Shown here: piece after piece, positions 7,606-16,293 of the stretch
How positions within the stretch are numbered: the stretch's first letter is position 1
Layout: each line of letters starts with the position of its first letter
Assembly (NCBI GenBank): GCA_015067185.1
Contig: SVMZ01000010.1
Coordinates: 1-64,000 of the forward strand
Length of the DNA: 64,000 nt
Source of the DNA: Oscillospiraceae bacterium
GTDB lineage: Bacteria; Bacillota; Clostridia; Oscillospirales; Ruminococcaceae
Direction: 5' to 3'
Made by a program: the position numbers and the translations under genes
The notes under the pieces: model-generated
What the model saw: the letters and a program-made list of their open reading frames with translations, nothing else
Databases searched by the model: none
What the model was told of the DNA's origin: nothing

Positions 7606-8538
7606 TTGCTCAATATTTATAAGACAATAGAAAACCATGTCAAACCTATTTCACAATATGAGCCAGGGTGTTGGATCAGCCTTATCAATCCCAACGAGCA
7701 GGAGATATCCTATCTTGTCGAAGAACTTCATATCGATCAGGATTTTGTCAGAGCTGCGTTGGATGAGGAAGAGTCTTCACGTATTGAAACAGAAGAAGGG
7801 CAAACCCTTGTGATTGTGGATGCACCGATTGCCGAAAAACAGGAAGAAGGGACCCTTCTCTATTCCACAATGCCCTTCGGTATCATTGTTGCAGAAAAGG
7901 AAAAGTGTTTTATCACTGTAAGTCTGCGCACCAACAGCGTTGTTTCTGAAATCAGTGATGGATTGGTTAAAAATGTGCAGACCAATTTGAAAACACAATT
8001 TTTGCTGATTATGCTGCTGCGCATTTCCGCAAGATTTCTGCAGTATCTGAAGCAGATTGATAAGGCCAGTTCTTATATGGAAAAACAGTTGCATAAATCT
8101 TTGAAAAATCAGGATTTGATTCAGCTTTTGGGCTTGGAAAAATCATTGGTTTACTTCTCCACCGCCCTGAAAGCTAACGATACCACCATGGAAAAAATCC
8201 AGCGAGGCCGTATCATTAAGCTTTACGAGGAAGATCAGGATCTTCTTGATGATGTTCTGATCGAAACGAAACAGGCAATTGAGATGTGCAGTATTTATTC
8301 CAGTATTCTTTCCGGTACAAGAGATGCTTTTGCTTCGATCATTTCCAACAACCTCAACATCGTTATGAAGGTGCTGACTACGCTTACTATCGTTATGTCC
8401 ATTCCCACCATGGTTTTCAGTTTTTACGGAATGAATACCAATCTGCCTTATCCTTACTTCTGGTTTCCGCTTGCGATTGCCCTTATTGCATCCGGATTGG
8501 TGGTTTTTGTGTTGATCAAGAAGGGAATGTTCCACTGA
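7606..8538 (+). CDS. corA: CorA-family divalent metal transporter
   Basis: 310-aa inner-membrane Mg2+/Co2+/Ni2+ channel of the CorA family. It has a large cytosolic N-terminal domain (residues 1 to about 240) with long helices, then two C-terminal transmembrane helices. The family signature YGMN is at 274-277, at the end of the first helix (MSIPTMVFSFYGMN), followed by a short loop and a second helix ending IKKGMFH. I place the start at TTG 7606 because AAAGGAG (7591-7597) is 8 nt upstream. The in-frame ATG at 7588 overlaps that site and is less likely. It stands alone, between its own promoter and a strong terminator. Confidence 0.9.
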   Translation: MLNIYKTIENHVKPISQYEPGCWISLINPNEQEISYLVEELHIDQDFVRAALDEEESSRIETEEGQTLVIVDAPIAEKQEEGTLLYSTMPFGIIVAEKEKCFITVSLRTNSVVSEISDGLVKNVQTNLKTQFLLIMLLRISARFLQYLKQIDKASSYMEKQLHKSLKNQDLIQLLGLEKSLVYFSTALKANDTTMEKIQRGRIIKLYEEDQDLLDDVLIETKQAIEMCSIYSSILSGTRDAFASIISNNLNIVMKVLTTLTIVMSIPTMVFSFYGMNTNLPYPYFWFPLAIALIASGLVVFVLIKKGMFH

Positions 8539-8572
8539 TTTTGCTTTATTAACATATTGTTTCTTCTTCCAT

Positions 8573-8605
8573 AAAATGATATTGCAGCAGCTGCAATATC
8601 ATTTT
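8573..8605 (+). terminator. Terminator after the CorA-type gene
   Basis: A perfect 15-bp stem AAAATGATATTGCAG / CTGCAATATCATTTT with a 3-nt loop and trailing T residues, 34 nt past the stop. Confidence 0.85.
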
Positions 8606-8634
8606 TTGCGTTATAAGCAGGAGGAGCAAAAACA

Positions 8635-9456
8635 ATGCGTTATATCATGGATTTTTTTATTACTCTGCCGCCGCATCTTCAGGCATTCCTTGCCACATTG
8701 TTTACGTGGGGAATTACTGCACTGGGAGCGGGTATGGTTTTCCTTTTTAAAAGGATTAACAAAAGTGTGATGGATGCAACACTTGGTTTTGCGGGCGGTG
8801 TTATGATAGCAGCGGCCTTCTGGTCATTGCTATCTCCTGCCATTGAACTTGCTTCCGTACTCGGATTTTCTCCTTGGTTGATGACTGCGGCAGGGTTTCT
8901 GTGTGGCGGTGTTTTGCTCTTTATTGGCGACAAACTGTTTGATGTGACAGAAAAAAGACTTGAACAAAAAGGAGCGCGATGCAACGGTTCCCTGAAACGC
9001 TGTTTTCTATTGATTTTTTCCATTACTCTGCATAATCTTCCGGAGGGCATTGCAGTGGGTGTTTCTTTTGGGGCCCTTACATATGGGTTGGATGGTGCCA
9101 CCGTTGCTGCAGCATTAATGCTTTCGCTAGGGATAGGGCTGCAAAATTTTCCAGAGGGGACAGCTGTCAGTGTGCCATTGCTGAGGGAAGGTTTTTCGCG
9201 CAAAAAGGCATTCTTTTATGGTCAGCTCAGCGGCATGGCAGAGCCGATCGGAGGTCTTTTTGGAGCATTGCTGGTTGCGCATGCCCGTGTTTTTCTGCCG
9301 TTTTTGCTGTCCTTTGCGGCCGGGGCTATGATATATGTTGTGGTGGAAGAATTGATACCGGAAAGCCAGAGCAATCAGAAAAAAGATTTAATGGCCTTGT
9401 TCACTCTTATCGGGTTTGTGGTCATGATGATTATGGATGTGGCCCTCGGTGGATGA
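8635..9456 (+). CDS. ZIP-family metal (zinc) transporter
   Basis: 273-aa membrane protein of the ZIP family, which moves Zn2+ or other divalent cations into the cytosol. About eight transmembrane helices are visible. The fourth carries the signature HNLPEGIAVG at about 138-147 and the fifth carries QNFPEGTAVS; these histidine, asparagine and glutamate residues form the binuclear metal site. YVVVEELIPES appears in a later helix. A short charged loop (EKRLEQKGARCNGSLKR) takes the place of the His-rich loop of eukaryotic ZIPs. Start ATG 8635 behind AGGAGG. It has its own terminator shared with the convergent lipoprotein gene. Confidence 0.92.
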   Translation: MRYIMDFFITLPPHLQAFLATLFTWGITALGAGMVFLFKRINKSVMDATLGFAGGVMIAAAFWSLLSPAIELASVLGFSPWLMTAAGFLCGGVLLFIGDKLFDVTEKRLEQKGARCNGSLKRCFLLIFSITLHNLPEGIAVGVSFGALTYGLDGATVAAALMLSLGIGLQNFPEGTAVSVPLLREGFSRKKAFFYGQLSGMAEPIGGLFGALLVAHARVFLPFLLSFAAGAMIYVVVEELIPESQSNQKKDLMALFTLIGFVVMMIMDVALGG

Positions 9457-9477
9457 AAAAAGAAAATTTTCAGTAAT

Positions 9478-9536
9478 AAACTACCCTGATATGCGCTCAA
9501 AAGTGTTCGTCTTTTGCATGCATATCAGGGTAGTTT
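9478..9536. terminator. Bidirectional terminator
   Basis: Perfect 17-bp arms (AAACTACCCTGATATGC and its complement) around a 25-nt loop lie between the convergent ZIP and lipoprotein genes. The AT-rich base can serve both directions. Confidence 0.75.
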
Positions 9537-9547
9537 GTGTTTGGATC

Positions 9548-10312
9548 TTATTCGGTTTTGATTGTTAAAGAATCTGTAATGGTGTCAAAAAGTTCTAAAT
9601 CCTCTTCATTGTTGGATTCCAATGCGTAGAATACAAGGTTGACAAAGGTGTTGTCCGGCATCAGAATATAGTAGAAACAGGGATACCATATTTCCAGTTC
9701 GTGCGTGCCACCCATGGGAGTAGCCTCGGTTTTGTAATAGTATACACTGCTGCCGCCAAAGCCGGCATACATTTTTTCGGAGAGAATGGTACAACCTTCA
9801 TAACCGGGATCGGAGATGTAGCTGTTAATATCATCGGCATTTTCCAGTTTTTTGGCATTGGCAATTTCCATAACCTTGATTTCCTCATAGTTTTCCGTAT
9901 CACGGAAAAGGGAAATATCCCCTTCGTAGCCGATCCAGGTATCGGGAATAGCCAACTCAATTTTAATGCTGCTGCCATCCTCCTGCGTAAAGTTAAAAAC
10001 TTTAGGGACGAAGGTTGGTTTCAAAGAGGGAATGGAACTTTCTGATGATTCACTTTCCTCGGAAGAGGAGCTTTCGGATTCGACGAGGCTCTCTTCAACC
10101 GGGGTAGAGGATTCTGAAACGGAAGCTTCTTCCGAAGAAACGGAACTTTCTTCAGAGCTTTCCTCTTCGGAGTCTAATTCAACGGTGCTTTCCAGAACGG
10201 AATGAGAACCTTCAAGCAATGCGCTTGACGATTCATCGGGAATGGAGGAGCAACCCCAAAAGCATGTGGTAATTAAGAGTATTGCCAGTAATACAGCCAT
10301 CTTTCTTTTCAC
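9548..10312 (-). CDS. Putative surface lipoprotein with Ser/Glu-rich linker
   Basis: 254-aa exported lipoprotein. GTG start at 10312 behind AAGGAGG. The signal peptide MKRKMAVLLAILLITTCFWG ends at lipobox Cys21. Residues 22-95 are almost only Ser, Glu, Val and Pro, a flexible acidic stalk. The folded part (about 97-254) resembles small ligand-binding or PsbP-like domains (FNFTQEDGSSIKIELAIPDTW, LEIWYPCFYYIL). I do not recognise the family, so the function is unknown. It lies 39 nt downstream of glyQS on the same strand and may be cotranscribed with it. Confidence 0.8.
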   Translation of the reverse strand: MKRKMAVLLAILLITTCFWGCSSIPDESSSALLEGSHSVLESTVELDSEEESSEESSVSSEEASVSESSTPVEESLVESESSSSEESESSESSIPSLKPTFVPKVFNFTQEDGSSIKIELAIPDTWIGYEGDISLFRDTENYEEIKVMEIANAKKLENADDINSYISDPGYEGCTILSEKMYAGFGGSSVYYYKTEATPMGGTHELEIWYPCFYYILMPDNTFVNLVFYALESNNEEDLELFDTITDSLTIKTE

Positions 10313-10351
10313 ATTCCGTACCTCCTTTGCATCGCATTTTCTTTTTTGAAA

Positions 10352-11746
10352 TCAGAAATCAAGCTTTTCGGCGATATAAGCTTCCAGCTCGCTGATAGGC
10401 ATACGAACCTGCTCCATGGTATCGCGGTCGCGTACGGTTACACAGCCGTCGTTCTCAGAATCAAAGTCATAGGTGATGCAGAAGGGGGTACCGATCTCAT
10501 CCTGACGGCGATAACGCTTACCGATAGAACCAGTCTCATCATAATCAACCATAAACTTCTTGGAGAGCATATCGTGGAGTTCGGTAGCCTTATCACCCAG
10601 CTTCTTGGAGAGGGGCAGAACGCAGGCCTTGAAGGGAGCCAGTGCCGGATGCAGATGAAGAACCACACGGGTGTCGTTCTCGCCGATAACTTCTTCATCA
10701 TAAGCGTCAACAAGGAAGGCAAGCGTTACACGGTCTGCACCGAGAGAAGGCTCGATGACATAGGGGATATACTTTTCGCCGGTTTCCTGGTCGAAATATT
10801 CCAGTGTTTTTCCGGAATGTTTGGTGTGCTGGGTAAGGTCAAAATCGGTACGGTCAGCAATACCCCAGAGTTCACCCCAACCAAACGGGAACATAAACTC
10901 AAAGTCAGTGGTAGCCTTGGAATAGTGGGAAAGCTCTTCCGGCTCATGGTCTCTCAGGCGAAGATTCTCTTCTCTGAGACCGAGGTTAAGGAGCCAATCA
11001 CGGCAGAAGCCGCGCCAATATTCAAACCACTCAAGGTCTGTGCCGGGTTTGCAGAAGAATTCCAGCTCCATCTGCTCAAATTCACGGATACGGAAGATGA
11101 AGTTACCCGGTGTAATCTCGTTGCGGAAAGATTTACCGATCTGTCCAACACCGAAGGGAAGCTTTTTGCGGGTGGTGCGCTGGATGTTTGCAAAGTTGAC
11201 AAAGATACCCTGAGCAGTTTCGGGGCGCAGATAGATCTCGGAAGCAGTATCCTCATTTACGCCCTGATGGGTTTTGTACATCATGTTGAACTTGCGGATG
11301 TCGGTAAAATCGCACTTGCCGCAATCGGGGCAGGCGATGCCGTTCTCACGGATGTATGCACTCAGTTCGTCATTGTTCATAGCTTCAACAGTAACACCGG
11401 TTACATTGTTTTCGGCTACCCATTCTTCAACCAGTTTATCAGCGCGGTGACGGGTTTTGCAGTTTTTGCAGTCAATCAGGGGATCGTTGAAATTTACAAC
11501 ATGTCCGGAGGCAACCCATACCTGAGGATTCATCAGAATGGCGCTGTCAAGTCCGACATTGTATTTGGACTCCTGAACAAACTTTTTCCACCATGCACGC
11601 TTTATGTTGTTTTTGAACTCTACGCCGAGGGGACCGAAATCCCATGCATTAGCAAGTCCGCCGTAAATTTCGGAACCTGCATATACATATCCGCGGGTTT
11701 TGCAGAGTGCAACGATTTTTTCCATTGTTTTTTCGGTATTAAGCAT
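10352..11746 (-). CDS. glyQS: Glycyl-tRNA synthetase (single-chain dimeric type)
   Basis: 464-aa class II aminoacyl-tRNA synthetase that charges tRNA-Gly; the length is normal for the alpha2 type of Gram-positives. Motif 2 is [20 protein letters not shown] and motif 3 contains [10 protein letters not shown]. Two Cys pairs, CKNC and CPDCGKC, near residues 105-165 form the zinc-binding insertion. The start is ATG 11746 ([12 protein letters not shown]) behind AAGG; a longer in-frame reading upstream has no homology. I looked for a T-box leader between the promoter and the start and found none. Confidence 0.97.
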   Translation of the reverse strand: MLNTEKTMEKIVALCKTRGYVYAGSEIYGGLANAWDFGPLGVEFKNNIKRAWWKKFVQESKYNVGLDSAILMNPQVWVASGHVVNFNDPLIDCKNCKTRHRADKLVEEWVAENNVTGVTVEAMNNDELSAYIRENGIACPDCGKCDFTDIRKFNMMYKTHQGVNEDTASEIYLRPETAQGIFVNFANIQRTTRKKLPFGVGQIGKSFRNEITPGNFIFRIREFEQMELEFFCKPGTDLEWFEYWRGFCRDWLLNLGLREENLRLRDHEPEELSHYSKATTDFEFMFPFGWGELWGIADRTDFDLTQHTKHSGKTLEYFDQETGEKYIPYVIEPSLGADRVTLAFLVDAYDEEVIGENDTRVVLHLHPALAPFKACVLPLSKKLGDKATELHDMLSKKFMVDYDETGSIGKRYRRQDEIGTPFCITYDFDSENDGCVTVRDRDTMEQVRMPISELEAYIAEKLDF

Positions 11747-11786
11747 AAAATGACCTTGCCTTTCTCTATTGTTCTCTATCTTTATT

Positions 11787-11815
11787 ATTTTAACTTTTAT
11801 TTGCTGATAAGTCAA
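11787..11815 (-). promoter_or_regulatory. Promoter of glyQS
   Basis: On the minus strand TTGACT, a 17-nt spacer, then TAAAAT, giving a leader of only about 35 nt. Confidence 0.65.
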
Positions 11816-11865
11816 TAACCAGGGGAATAAAAACGCATTTTTGCCGATAAATTCAGGGTGGATTA

Positions 11866-11894
11866 TTGAATTTGAGACGGTTTTATTATATAAT
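11866..11894 (+). promoter_or_regulatory. Promoter of glycerate kinase
   Basis: TTGAAT, a 17-nt spacer, then a perfect TATAAT. The roughly 140-nt leader contains a small hairpin (TGCAAT..ATTGCA) and a 19-codon open frame that ends at the kinase ATG. Confidence 0.65.
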
Positions 11895-12038
11895 TAATTA
11901 AAAGTGTCACAGTCTTTTGGGTTTTAACCGATGCAATGAAAATGATTGCACCCGAATTCACGGTAATAACCCGAGGAATTACGTGGTAAGGATTTTGAGA
12001 TTCACTCATAACATATGTAACGGCAAAGGAGAACGATC

Positions 12039-13187
12039 ATGAAATTTATTCTCGCTCCCGATTCTTTTAAAGGAACGGTTTCTGCTATGCAGGTCTGCGC
12101 CATTATGCGCGGGGCCCTTGAAAAACACCTTCCCGGCTGCGAAGTTATTGCTTTTCCGGTGGCTGATGGCGGAGAAGGTACTGTCAATTGCTTCCTTGAG
12201 GCTATGAGCGGAGAGCTCTGCCGCTGCACGGTCAGCGGTCCCTATTTTGAAAAAACAGATGCCTTCTATGGCATCATCAATGAAAGCAACGGCAAAAAAA
12301 CCGCTGTTATTGAAATGGCCGCTGCTGCCGGACTTCCTCTGGCAGAAAATTCTCCCAACGGTAAAGACCCCACCAGGACCACCACTTACGGTGTGGGTGA
12401 GCTGATTCTTGCCGCTGCCAAAAGCGGATGTCAAAAAATGATCCTCGGTCTCGGTGGAAGCAGCACCAACGATGGCGGCTGCGGTGCGGCTGCGGCTGTC
12501 GGTGTACGCTTCTTTAAGGCTGATGGAGAGCAGTTTATTCCTGTCGGAGGGACCCTTTCCGAAATTGACCGCATTGATGTCTCTGGGGTGGATCCCTCTC
12601 TTTCCGGTATCGAAATCGTTACCATGTGCGATGTGGATAACCCTCTCCATGGAGAAACCGGTGCCGCCTATATCTTCTCCCCGCAGAAAGGCGCCGATCC
12701 TGATACCGTCAAGCTTCTTGATGATAATCTGATTGCTTTTGATAAAGCACTTCAAAAAAATCTCGGCCGTAATCTTGGAAGTACTCCCGGCGCCGGTGCA
12801 GCTGGCGGTATGGGAGCCGGAATGATCGCCTTTTTCTCCTCCAGTCTCACCAGCGGCATCACTGTTGTCCTCGATACTGTTGGATTCGATGCAGCACTGG
12901 AAGGAGCTTCCATGGTATTTACCGGAGAAGGCCGTATCGACGGACAGAGTGTTCGCGGCAAAGTAATCTCCGGTATTGCCCAACGTGCTCAAAAAGTTGG
13001 TGTGCCCGTCACCGTTATTGCAGGCGATGCCGCAGACGGTGTGGAAGCTGCTTATGATCTTGGTGTCACCGCTATTTTCAGCACCAACCGCGTTGCCAAA
13101 CCCTTTTCCGAAATCAAAGCAAAAAGTGCAGATAACCTTGCTTTTACCATGGATAATATTGCCCGCTTAATGGCTGTCTCCAGATAA
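12039..13187 (+). CDS. Glycerate 2-kinase (GarK/GlxK family)
   Basis: 382-aa glycerate kinase, PF02595 type, normal length. The family makes 2-phosphoglycerate from D-glycerate and ATP, feeding lower glycolysis. Typical motifs are APDSFKGT at 6-13, VADGGEGT at about 41-48, GLGGSSTNDGG at about 137-147, GAGAAGGMGAG at about 252-262 and FTGEGRIDGQS at about 294-304. Start ATG 12039 behind AAAGGAG. It is terminated before the glycyl radical enzyme gene, which has its own promoter. Neighbourhood alone links the two; glycerate could come from tartronate semialdehyde or hexuronate catabolism. Confidence 0.95.
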   Translation: MKFILAPDSFKGTVSAMQVCAIMRGALEKHLPGCEVIAFPVADGGEGTVNCFLEAMSGELCRCTVSGPYFEKTDAFYGIINESNGKKTAVIEMAAAAGLPLAENSPNGKDPTRTTTYGVGELILAAAKSGCQKMILGLGGSSTNDGGCGAAAAVGVRFFKADGEQFIPVGGTLSEIDRIDVSGVDPSLSGIEIVTMCDVDNPLHGETGAAYIFSPQKGADPDTVKLLDDNLIAFDKALQKNLGRNLGSTPGAGAAGGMGAGMIAFFSSSLTSGITVVLDTVGFDAALEGASMVFTGEGRIDGQSVRGKVISGIAQRAQKVGVPVTVIAGDAADGVEAAYDLGVTAIFSTNRVAKPFSEIKAKSADNLAFTMDNIARLMAVSR

Positions 13188-13197
13188 AATTTATCAA

Positions 13198-13222
13198 GCT
13201 GTGATCTCGAAAAGATCACGGC
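13198..13222 (+). terminator. Terminator after glycerate kinase
   Basis: Ten-base arms GCTGTGATCT / AGATCACGGC (one G-T pair), a 5-nt loop, then TTTTTATCTTTTTTC. Confidence 0.85.
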
Positions 13223-13289
13223 TTTTTATCTTTTTTCTTGTTGTTTTGTACGTGTTATTATCCAGTTTTTTCTCTGAACCAAATTCATA

Positions 13290-13318
13290 TTGACCCCTTT
13301 TCTTATCCATGATATAAT
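13290..13318 (+). promoter_or_regulatory. Promoter of the glycyl radical enzyme operon
   Basis: TTGACC, a 17-nt spacer, then TATAAT, about 60 nt before the ATG. Confidence 0.75.
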
Positions 13319-13377
13319 CACAATATATTAGTATAAAAAATAAAATCCTTTTATTAATTACAGATGCAGGTGATCCT

Positions 13378-15363
13378 ATGAATCGAGAACTTTATCTTTT
13401 TATCACAGAAAAAAAACATCACCAATACCGTCATACTGTTGACTGGGATCTCGGTGAAGAGTATTCTTCCAAAGGTCTCTCTCCCATTGAACGCATGGCT
13501 GACCGCTTTGAGCGTATGTGCAAAGAAGAAACGCCTGTTATTCTGCCTGATGAACGCATCAGTTTTCTCCGCACGGTAGCCAATATTCCGGATATTTTCA
13601 CTGCCGATGAATGGGCAGATATTAAAAGCCGCTGCTTTATCCATGAATTGGGTTATATCTCCAATATTTCCCCCAACTATTACGATACCATTGCCGTGGG
13701 ACTTCTTGAAAAACGCCGTACTGCTGATGAATATGGCAAGCGCGCCATTGATAATATCATCGCCCTCTCTGACCGCTACAAGGCAGAGGCAGAGCGTATC
13801 GGCAGAAGTGATATTGCAGACATTCTCACCCACATCCCGCGTTACGGCGCAAGAAATTTCCGTGAAGCACTTCAGTTTTTCCGTATTCTTCATTATGCCC
13901 TCTGGCTGGAAGGTAATTACCACAACACCATCGGCCGTTTTGATAAATACATGTATCCTTATCTGAAAAAAGATATGGAGGACGGACTGTATACACCGGA
14001 GACGGCTCTGGATCTGTTGGAAGAATTCTTCCTCTCCTTTAACAGAGACAGCGATATCTATGTCGGTGTTCAGCAGGGAGACAACGGACAGAGTATGATG
14101 CTGGGCGGTATCGATGAAAACGGCAATGAAGTATTCAATCTGCTCTCCAAACTCTGTCTGCAGGCCAGCTGCAACAATAAGCTGATTGACCCCAAAATCA
14201 ATCTGCGCGTCAACAAAAACACCTCTCCTGAGATATATACCTTCGCCACCCAGCTTACCAAAGCGGGATTGGGATTTCCACAGTACTCCAACGATGATGT
14301 TGTTATTCCTGCCTTGGAAGCCCTCGGCTATGAGCCAAAAGACGCTGCCAATTATACCGTGGCTGCCTGTTGGGAGTTTATCATTCCCGGTGTCGGTTTA
14401 GATGTTGCCAATATCGGTGCTCTTTCCTATCCTCTCGCTGTCGACAAAGCGCTCCATCGTTCTCTGCTGTCCAGCGAGAGCTATCCTGAGTTTTTGAACT
14501 GCGTCAAAACTGAAATTGCCGAACAGGTAGAGAAAATCTGCTACGGTATTTCCAACCTCTGGTTTGTTCCCTCTCCTTTCATGAACATCCTGATGGATTG
14601 TGATGTTTATACCGGCGGAAAATACAACAACTTCGGTATCCACGGTACCGGCATTGCCACAGCTGCCGATTCACTTGCGGCCATCAAAAAATACGTCTAC
14701 GAAGAAAAACGTATCGATAAACAAACCCTTATTGAAGCCGTTGACAGCAACTTTGAACAGCATGCCGAACTGCTTCCGCTGCTTCGCTACGAAGCACCCA
14801 AACTGGGCAATAATGATGATTTTGTGGATTCCATCGCTGTCGAACTGATGGATACTTTCGCAGATTCCCTTGCCGGCAGAACCAATTGCCGCGGAGGATG
14901 TTTCCGTGCCGGTACCGGAAGCGCCATGTATTATCTCTGGCATGCCAACGAAATCGGTGCCTCCCCTGACGGCCGACGCAAAGGAGAAGCTTTCGGTGCC
15001 AACTTCTCGGTTAGTCTTTTCGCAAAAATCAAAGGTCCGTTCTCTCTTATCGCATCCATGACCAAGCCGCATTTTGAACGCATTATCAACGGCGGTCCTC
15101 TTACCCTTGAATTCCACGGCAGCATCTTTGCCGATGATGACGGTATTGAAAAAGTAGGTGCTCTTGTCAAGCGCTTCATCGATCTTGGCGGACATCAGCT
15201 TCAGTTGAACACCGTCAATGTAGATGCCATGCTGGATGCCCAGAAACACCCCGAAAACTACCGTCAGCTGGTGGTCAGAATCTGGGGATGGAGTGCCTAC
15301 TTTATCGAGCTGGATAAAGAATATCAGGATCATGTCATTGCCCGACAGGCATACCGCGTATGA
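13378..15363 (+). CDS. Glycyl radical enzyme of unassigned subclass (pyruvate formate-lyase-like)
   Basis: 661-aa glycyl radical enzyme, shorter than most (about 760-850 aa). The C-terminal radical loop is VVRIWGWSAYF with the radical Gly637, in place of the usual RVxGYxx. The thiyl Cys is Cys331 in AACWEFIIPG. Glu333, two residues on, matches the general base of the dehydratase-like CxE classes. Pyruvate formate-lyase has a Cys-Cys pair instead, so this is not a formate-lyase. CWEF differs from the GCVEP loop I know from glycerol, propanediol and choline enzymes. The start ATG 13378 follows AGGTGAT. The activase follows with a 4-nt overlap. The substrate is unknown; dehydration or C-C/C-O/C-N cleavage of a polyol or sugar-acid derivative is possible. 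Confidence 0.9.
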   Translation: MNRELYLFITEKKHHQYRHTVDWDLGEEYSSKGLSPIERMADRFERMCKEETPVILPDERISFLRTVANIPDIFTADEWADIKSRCFIHELGYISNISPNYYDTIAVGLLEKRRTADEYGKRAIDNIIALSDRYKAEAERIGRSDIADILTHIPRYGARNFREALQFFRILHYALWLEGNYHNTIGRFDKYMYPYLKKDMEDGLYTPETALDLLEEFFLSFNRDSDIYVGVQQGDNGQSMMLGGIDENGNEVFNLLSKLCLQASCNNKLIDPKINLRVNKNTSPEIYTFATQLTKAGLGFPQYSNDDVVIPALEALGYEPKDAANYTVAACWEFIIPGVGLDVANIGALSYPLAVDKALHRSLLSSESYPEFLNCVKTEIAEQVEKICYGISNLWFVPSPFMNILMDCDVYTGGKYNNFGIHGTGIATAADSLAAIKKYVYEEKRIDKQTLIEAVDSNFEQHAELLPLLRYEAPKLGNNDDFVDSIAVELMDTFADSLAGRTNCRGGCFRAGTGSAMYYLWHANEIGASPDGRRKGEAFGANFSVSLFAKIKGPFSLIASMTKPHFERIINGGPLTLEFHGSIFADDDGIEKVGALVKRFIDLGGHQLQLNTVNVDAMLDAQKHPENYRQLVVRIWGWSAYFIELDKEYQDHVIARQAYRV

Positions 15364-16139
15364 CCATGGCACACGGAACAATCTTTGATATTAAAGAAAT
15401 GGCAGTGCATGATGGTCCTGGTCTTCGTACCACTGTCTTTTTCAAGGGATGTCCCCTTCGCTGCTGCTGGTGTCACAACCCGGAGGGGCTTTCTCCTGAG
15501 CCACAGCTTATGCACAACGATACACGATGTCTGCACTGCGGACGCTGTCTCTCTCCCTGTGAACATGAGGAGTGTCAGCCTTTCGGTCACTGTCTGCACG
15601 TCTGTCCTGAAAACTGTCTCACTGTCAGCGGACGTATTGTTACCCCTGAGAAATTAGCAGAAGAACTGATCTCTTCTGCCGAAATTATGGGAGACAGCTT
15701 CGGTGGTTTTACCTTTTCCGGCGGAGAACCGCTTTACCAGCCGGATTTTCTCCTTGAAACAGCTGCGCTGCTGCAGGATTATCACCTCTGTATCGAAACC
15801 AGCGGTTGTACGGACAGCAGCACTTTCCTGCGGATATTGGATGTGCTGGATTTTGTTATTATGGATATTAAACTGGTGGATGATGCTCTGCATCGCCAGT
15901 ATACCGGTGCTTCCAACCGTGTTATTCTCTCTAATTTCAAGCTGCTTCAACAAAGCGGGATCCCTCATTTGATCCGAACGCCGCTGATTCCGGGGATTAC
16001 GGATACAGAGGAAAATCTCTCCGCCATCTCCGGTCTGTTGGGGGGAGCTCCCTGGGAGAAGTTGCCCTACAACCAGATGGCGGGAGCGAAGTATAAGCTG
16101 CTGGATATGGAATACCCTCTCCGGAATTTAACGCTGTAA
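15360..16139 (+). CDS. Glycyl radical enzyme activating enzyme (radical SAM)
   Basis: 259-aa activase that installs the glycyl radical on the protein encoded just upstream, using S-adenosylmethionine and a [4Fe-4S] cluster. The radical SAM cysteines are Cys31, Cys35 and Cys38 in GCPLRCCWCHNPEG. A second Cys-rich ferredoxin-like insert (CLHCGRCLSPC ... CLHVCPENC, residues 57-86) should bind auxiliary clusters, as in activases of the non-formate-lyase classes. FSGGEP (about 118-123) and YNQMAGAKY near the end are typical. The start overlaps the enzyme's stop codon (ATGA), so translation is probably coupled. A second ATG lies at 15366. Confidence 0.95.
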   Translation: MTMAHGTIFDIKEMAVHDGPGLRTTVFFKGCPLRCCWCHNPEGLSPEPQLMHNDTRCLHCGRCLSPCEHEECQPFGHCLHVCPENCLTVSGRIVTPEKLAEELISSAEIMGDSFGGFTFSGGEPLYQPDFLLETAALLQDYHLCIETSGCTDSSTFLRILDVLDFVIMDIKLVDDALHRQYTGASNRVILSNFKLLQQSGIPHLIRTPLIPGITDTEENLSAISGLLGGAPWEKLPYNQMAGAKYKLLDMEYPLRNLTL

Positions 16140-16155
16140 CAGCATATAAAAAAAC

Positions 16156-16195
16156 AAGCCCATATGGAAATCCTGCGGGATCGTCATATGGGCTT
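16156..16195. terminator. Bidirectional terminator
   Basis: Arms AAGCCCATATG / CATATGGGCTT. The minus-strand side ends in GTTTTTTTATATG and the plus side in GCTTTTGTGTTTTTT. It ends both the activase and the DUF4838 gene. Confidence 0.85.
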
Positions 16196-16293
16196 TGCTT
16201 TTGTGTTTTTTAGGAGTTTTACGGTTAAAAGTCTATTATTTTTGGTTGTTGAAAATGCATTTGCCGCAAGTCCCTCTTTTGAATAAAGGGTTC

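Noticed and set aside
10346..11818. Long open frame opposite glyQS, and comparable antisense frames opposite the DUF4965 gene (26319-28178), binding proteins and gdpP
   Set aside because: They arise from codon bias of the real genes on the other strand; no ribosome binding site or domain supports them.
11747..12038. Possible T-box riboswitch before glyQS
   Set aside because: No specifier-loop stem or conserved T-box sequence; promoter lies only about 35 nt from the start, leaving no room for a leader.
13378..15363. Annotation of the glycyl radical enzyme as pyruvate formate-lyase
   Set aside because: Formate-lyase needs adjacent Cys-Cys; here a single Cys331 is followed by Trp-Glu, as in lyase or dehydratase classes.
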